Below, piece after piece: positions 61,054 to 64,000 of a stretch of DNA of 64,000 bases. The stretch comes from Aestuariivita sp. GTDB lineage: Bacteria > Pseudomonadota > Alphaproteobacteria > Rhodobacterales > Rhodobacteraceae. Location of the stretch: positions 1-64,000 of the forward strand of contig NZ_JAAWWD010000007.1 of assembly GCF_021404545.1 (NCBI RefSeq), in the 5' to 3' direction. The number at the start of each line of letters is the position of its first letter. Position 1 is the first letter of the stretch. Under the pieces are notes generated by a model. It was not told where the DNA came from and did not search any database. It saw only the letters and a program-made list of their open reading frames with translations. A program made the translations under genes and the position numbers.

Positions 61054-62415
61054 ATGCAGGTGATTTGGGCCCGGAACGCACTGATCGCAGGGCAATGGCA
61101 ACACGACGTGCGGATCGACCTTGACGCAGGGAGGATCGCCCGCTGCCGCCCCGGAGCCGCGCCCGCCGGAACGCGGGTCGATCTGGTCCTCCCCGCGCCC
61201 GCCAACAGCCACAGCCATGCGTTTCAACGCGCCATGGCCGGTCTGACCGAACGGCGCGGCCCGCAGGAGGGCGACAGTTTCTGGACCTGGCGGCAGCTGA
61301 TGTTCCGCTTTCTCGATCAACTTACCCCGGACCAGGTGCAGGCCATCGCCGCATTCGTGCAGATGGAGATGCTGGAGGCGGGGTTCGGCGCCTCGGTCGA
61401 GTTTCATTATCTGCATCATCAGCCGGGCGGCGCGGCTTATGACGATCTGGCCGAGATGTCTGGGCGCATCGCAGCGGCCGCCGAGCAGAGCGGGATCGGC
61501 CTCACGCTCCTGCCGGTTCACTATCGGTTCGGCGGCTGCGACAGGCGCGCCCTCGGCCCCGGCCAGATGCGGTTCGGCACAACGCCCGAGAGCTACGCGC
61601 GCCTTTTGGAACATGCGGAGCGCGCAGTGCGCTGCCTGCCAGAGGATGCGGTTCTGGGCGTCGCCCCCCACTCTCTGCGCGCGGTGTCCCGCGAGACATT
61701 GCGCGAGATGGCGGCCCTGCGCCCCAATGCACCGGTGCATATGCATCTGGCTGAACAACAGGCCGAGGTGGACGAAGTTCAAGCCTATTGGGGCGCGCGC
61801 CCCGTGCAATGGGCGCGGGACAACTTGCCGCTGGATCCGCGATGGTGCCTCATCCATTGCACGCAGATGACCCCCGAAGAGACCGTGTCGCTGGCGCGCA
61901 CGGGCACGGTGGCGGGCCTGTGCCCGCTGACGGAGGCGAGCCTGGGCGATGGCATCTTCGACGGGCTGCGCTGGGTCGGCGCTCGGGGGGCGCTCTCCAT
62001 CGGGTCGGACAGCAATATCCGGATCTCTCTTGCTGAAGAGCTCCGCCAGCTCGAGACCTCGCAACGGTTGCGCGACCATAGCCGGGCGGCGTTTGCCACG
62101 CCTGAACGCTCCACCGGCCGACGGCTGATGGAGGATGCGGCCATCGGGGGAGCGCAAGCAGCAGGGCGGGGATCGGGAGGGATCGAGACCGGAGCCTGGG
62201 CCGATCTTCTGGCATTGGACACGGCGCATCCAGACCTTGAGGGGCTGGCCCCTGATACGGCCCTCGACAGCTTTGTCTTTACTGGCGACAACCGCATGGT
62301 GGCCGATGTCTGGTCCGCCGGGCGCCATCTGGTGCGCGCAGGGCGCCACATCGCGCGCGAAGAGATCACGTGCGGTTACCGCGCGGCCGTCAAGGCGTTG
62401 CGCGCCACTGTTTAG
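61054..62415 (+). CDS. hutF: Formimidoylglutamate deiminase
   Basis: LPAPANSHSHAFQRAMAGLTERRG; SVEFHYLHHQPGG; SIGSDSNIRISLAEELRQLE. Confidence 0.94.
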   Translation: MQVIWARNALIAGQWQHDVRIDLDAGRIARCRPGAAPAGTRVDLVLPAPANSHSHAFQRAMAGLTERRGPQEGDSFWTWRQLMFRFLDQLTPDQVQAIAAFVQMEMLEAGFGASVEFHYLHHQPGGAAYDDLAEMSGRIAAAAEQSGIGLTLLPVHYRFGGCDRRALGPGQMRFGTTPESYARLLEHAERAVRCLPEDAVLGVAPHSLRAVSRETLREMAALRPNAPVHMHLAEQQAEVDEVQAYWGARPVQWARDNLPLDPRWCLIHCTQMTPEETVSLARTGTVAGLCPLTEASLGDGIFDGLRWVGARGALSIGSDSNIRISLAEELRQLETSQRLRDHSRAAFATPERSTGRRLMEDAAIGGAQAAGRGSGGIETGAWADLLALDTAHPDLEGLAPDTALDSFVFTGDNRMVADVWSAGRHLVRAGRHIAREEITCGYRAAVKALRATV

Positions 62416-63158
62416 TACCGCGTCGTCATGCGGTGGCCCCGGCGAAAGACCATCCGCACATAAGTGACAGGTGCCGCTTCGAGCCAGGTCGAGCGTTCCC
62501 CCTGAAAGAGTGGATCGCCCACTGCGCAAGACAGCTCCTGTGCCAACCGTGCATCTGCTGCGGTGGCCGAAAAGCTGATATCGACATCCGTAAAGGGTAT
62601 GGCGCCGATCAACCACTCATTCGGACCAAGCTTGGTGAAATCCACATCACGCGCCCGCGGAAGGGTCACCAGATTGATCCAACGATCCTCAACCTGATAG
62701 GGCGTGTCCCCGGCATGATGCAGGCAGCGCAGATGCAGCACCTGAACTGGCGCGGCCAACCCCATCCGCGCACAAAGCCAACCGGGCGCTTGTGTCTCCG
62801 CGCGTTCCAAGAGTCGATAGCGGTACGGCTCTCCCAACGCCTCGATCTCTCCGCGCACGAGGGGAATATCGAACCGGGCCTGACGCAGCGGCGAGGCACG
62901 AACCCGGGTGCCGGACTTGCGCTTGCGCTCCAACAGCCCCTCTTCGGCCAATTCCCGCAAGGCCCGGTTCACCGTGGCGCGCGCACAGCCGTATTGCGCC
63001 GCGATCTCATGCTCGGTCGGCAATTCGTGCCCCGGGCGCCATACGCCGCCGCGCACCTTGTCCCGGACTTCGTCCTTGATCTCGCGATATGTCGCCTGGC
63101 CCATCGCCTGACCCGCCTCCCGCCTGTCCTGCTTGGGTGGAGCATAGGAAAACGCCAT
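62412..63158 (-). CDS. hutC: GntR-family histidine-utilisation repressor
   Basis: YREIKDEVRDKVRGGVWRPGHELPTEHEIAAQYGCARATVNRALRELAEEGLLERKRKSGTRV; UTRA domain; hut cluster. Confidence 0.92.
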   Translation of the reverse strand: MAFSYAPPKQDRREAGQAMGQATYREIKDEVRDKVRGGVWRPGHELPTEHEIAAQYGCARATVNRALRELAEEGLLERKRKSGTRVRASPLRQARFDIPLVRGEIEALGEPYRYRLLERAETQAPGWLCARMGLAAPVQVLHLRCLHHAGDTPYQVEDRWINLVTLPRARDVDFTKLGPNEWLIGAIPFTDVDISFSATAADARLAQELSCAVGDPLFQGERSTWLEAAPVTYVRMVFRRGHRMTTRY

Positions 63159-63160
63159 CT

Positions 63161-63176
63161 ATTTGCCTAGACATAA
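63161..63176. promoter_or_regulatory. Candidate HutC operator upstream of hutC
   Basis: ATTTGCCTAGACATAA, 2 nt upstream of the hutC start; related to 61012..61027. Confidence 0.55.
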
Positions 63177-63284
63177 GATCGGCAAAACATCCTGCGGAAC
63201 GAGCGCCACCCTGCCGGGGATCCGCCCCACTAGTGCCCGTTTTCGCGGCAGTGGAACGCCCTTGACACGCACCGCATCCGCTTT

Positions 63285-63310
63285 AATTGCAACTCACTCG
63301 CAATTGCATT
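63285..63310. promoter_or_regulatory. Candidate Mur/Fur-family metal-responsive operator overlapping a promoter
   Basis: AATTGCAACTCACTCGCAATTGCATT next to TTGACA (63309) - 17 nt - TTAGCA. Confidence 0.5.
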
Positions 63311-63373
63311 GACAGCGGCGATCAAACTGCATTAGCACTGCTCAAAACAACCCAACCCACAAGGAGAGACGGG

Positions 63374-64000
63374 ATGTTCACCACATTGACCAAACTGGCC
63401 GGGGTGGCCGCTTTGGCCACTGGCTTTGCAACTCAGGCACTGGCCGAGGACAAGATGAAGGTTGTCACGACCTTTACCGTGATCGCGGATATGGCACAGA
63501 ACGTGGCCGGCGACGCGGCAGAGGTTGTGTCGGTCACCAAACCGGGCGCTGAGATCCACGGGTATGAACCCACACCCCAGGATATCGTACGCGCATCGGA
63601 TGCAGACCTGATCCTGTGGAACGGAATGAACCTGGAACTGTGGTTCGAGCAATTTCTGGCCAATCTCGACGGTGTGCCGTCGGCCACGCTGACCGACGGG
63701 ATCGACCCGATCTCGATCGGGTCGGGATCCTATGAGGGCAAGCCCAATCCGCATGCCTGGATGGGATTGGATAACGCACTGATCTATATCGACAATATCA
63801 CTGCCGCCTTTGTCGAACAGGATCCTGACAACGCCGAAATCTATATGGCGAATGCCGACGCGTACAAAGACGAGCTGCGCGACACGATCGAGCCACTGCG
63901 CGCCGCTATCGCGGAGATCCCGGAGGATCAGCGCTGGCTGGTGACCTGCGAGGGCGCGTTCAGCTATCTGGCGCGGGATTTCGGGTTGCGGGAGCTCTAT
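63374..64000 (+). CDS. Metal (Mn/Zn/Fe) ABC transporter substrate-binding protein, 3' end outside the window
   Basis: Signal peptide; VVTTFTVIADMAQNVAGDAAEVVSVTKPGAEIHGYEPTPQDI; NPHAWMGLDNALIYIDNI (cluster A-1/SitA-ZnuA). Confidence 0.92.
   Translation, partial: MFTTLTKLAGVAALATGFATQALAEDKMKVVTTFTVIADMAQNVAGDAAEVVSVTKPGAEIHGYEPTPQDIVRASDADLILWNGMNLELWFEQFLANLDGVPSATLTDGIDPISIGSGSYEGKPNPHAWMGLDNALIYIDNITAAFVEQDPDNAEIYMANADAYKDELRDTIEPLRAAIAEIPEDQRWLVTCEGAFSYLARDFGLRELY

Noticed and set aside
1-64000. CRISPR array, prophage or defence island
   Set aside because: No regularly spaced direct repeats, cas, phage structural or restriction genes seen

Overview
GC-rich chromosomal window whose gene content and synteny (rpsA-ihfB-lapA-like-trpF-trpB, cmk-aroA, rplY-pth, several FAD/GcvT amine dehydrogenases, hutUGHI/hutF/hutC) fit an alphaproteobacterium of the Rhodobacterales/Roseobacter group. 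This placement is inferred; no search was run. About 58 coding regions and one tRNA-Gln(TTG) are supported. Most of the window is core metabolism. Points worth a second look: (1) a Slam (DUF560)-like outer-membrane barrel directly downstream of a glycine-rich TbpB-like surface lipoprotein, next to a two-component system and an IS5-type transposase remnant, in a low-density region after tRNA-Gln; (2) a family of at least 8 intergenic elements with tandem hairpins that appear to covary and a conserved AAUAUUU-N2/3-GCCAGAAGAAGC tail, 7 of 8 placed in the same orientation downstream of genes, including one head-to-head pair; (3) a C5-TGAAC-G5-type inverted repeat upstream of the histidine kinase, the surface lipoprotein and a PagL-like gene; (4) TetR-type operators between a PMT-like methyltransferase and a divergent dimethylglycine dehydrogenase-like gene, followed by an orphan E1-alpha/beta fusion, a variant acyltransferase and a DAO-type oxidase; (5) a fasciclin-domain gene with a single in-frame stop, in an insertion that splits the usual cmk-rpsA neighbourhood; (6) candidate HutC and Mur/Fur-type operators. 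All homology calls are from reading the translations and were not checked against a database.
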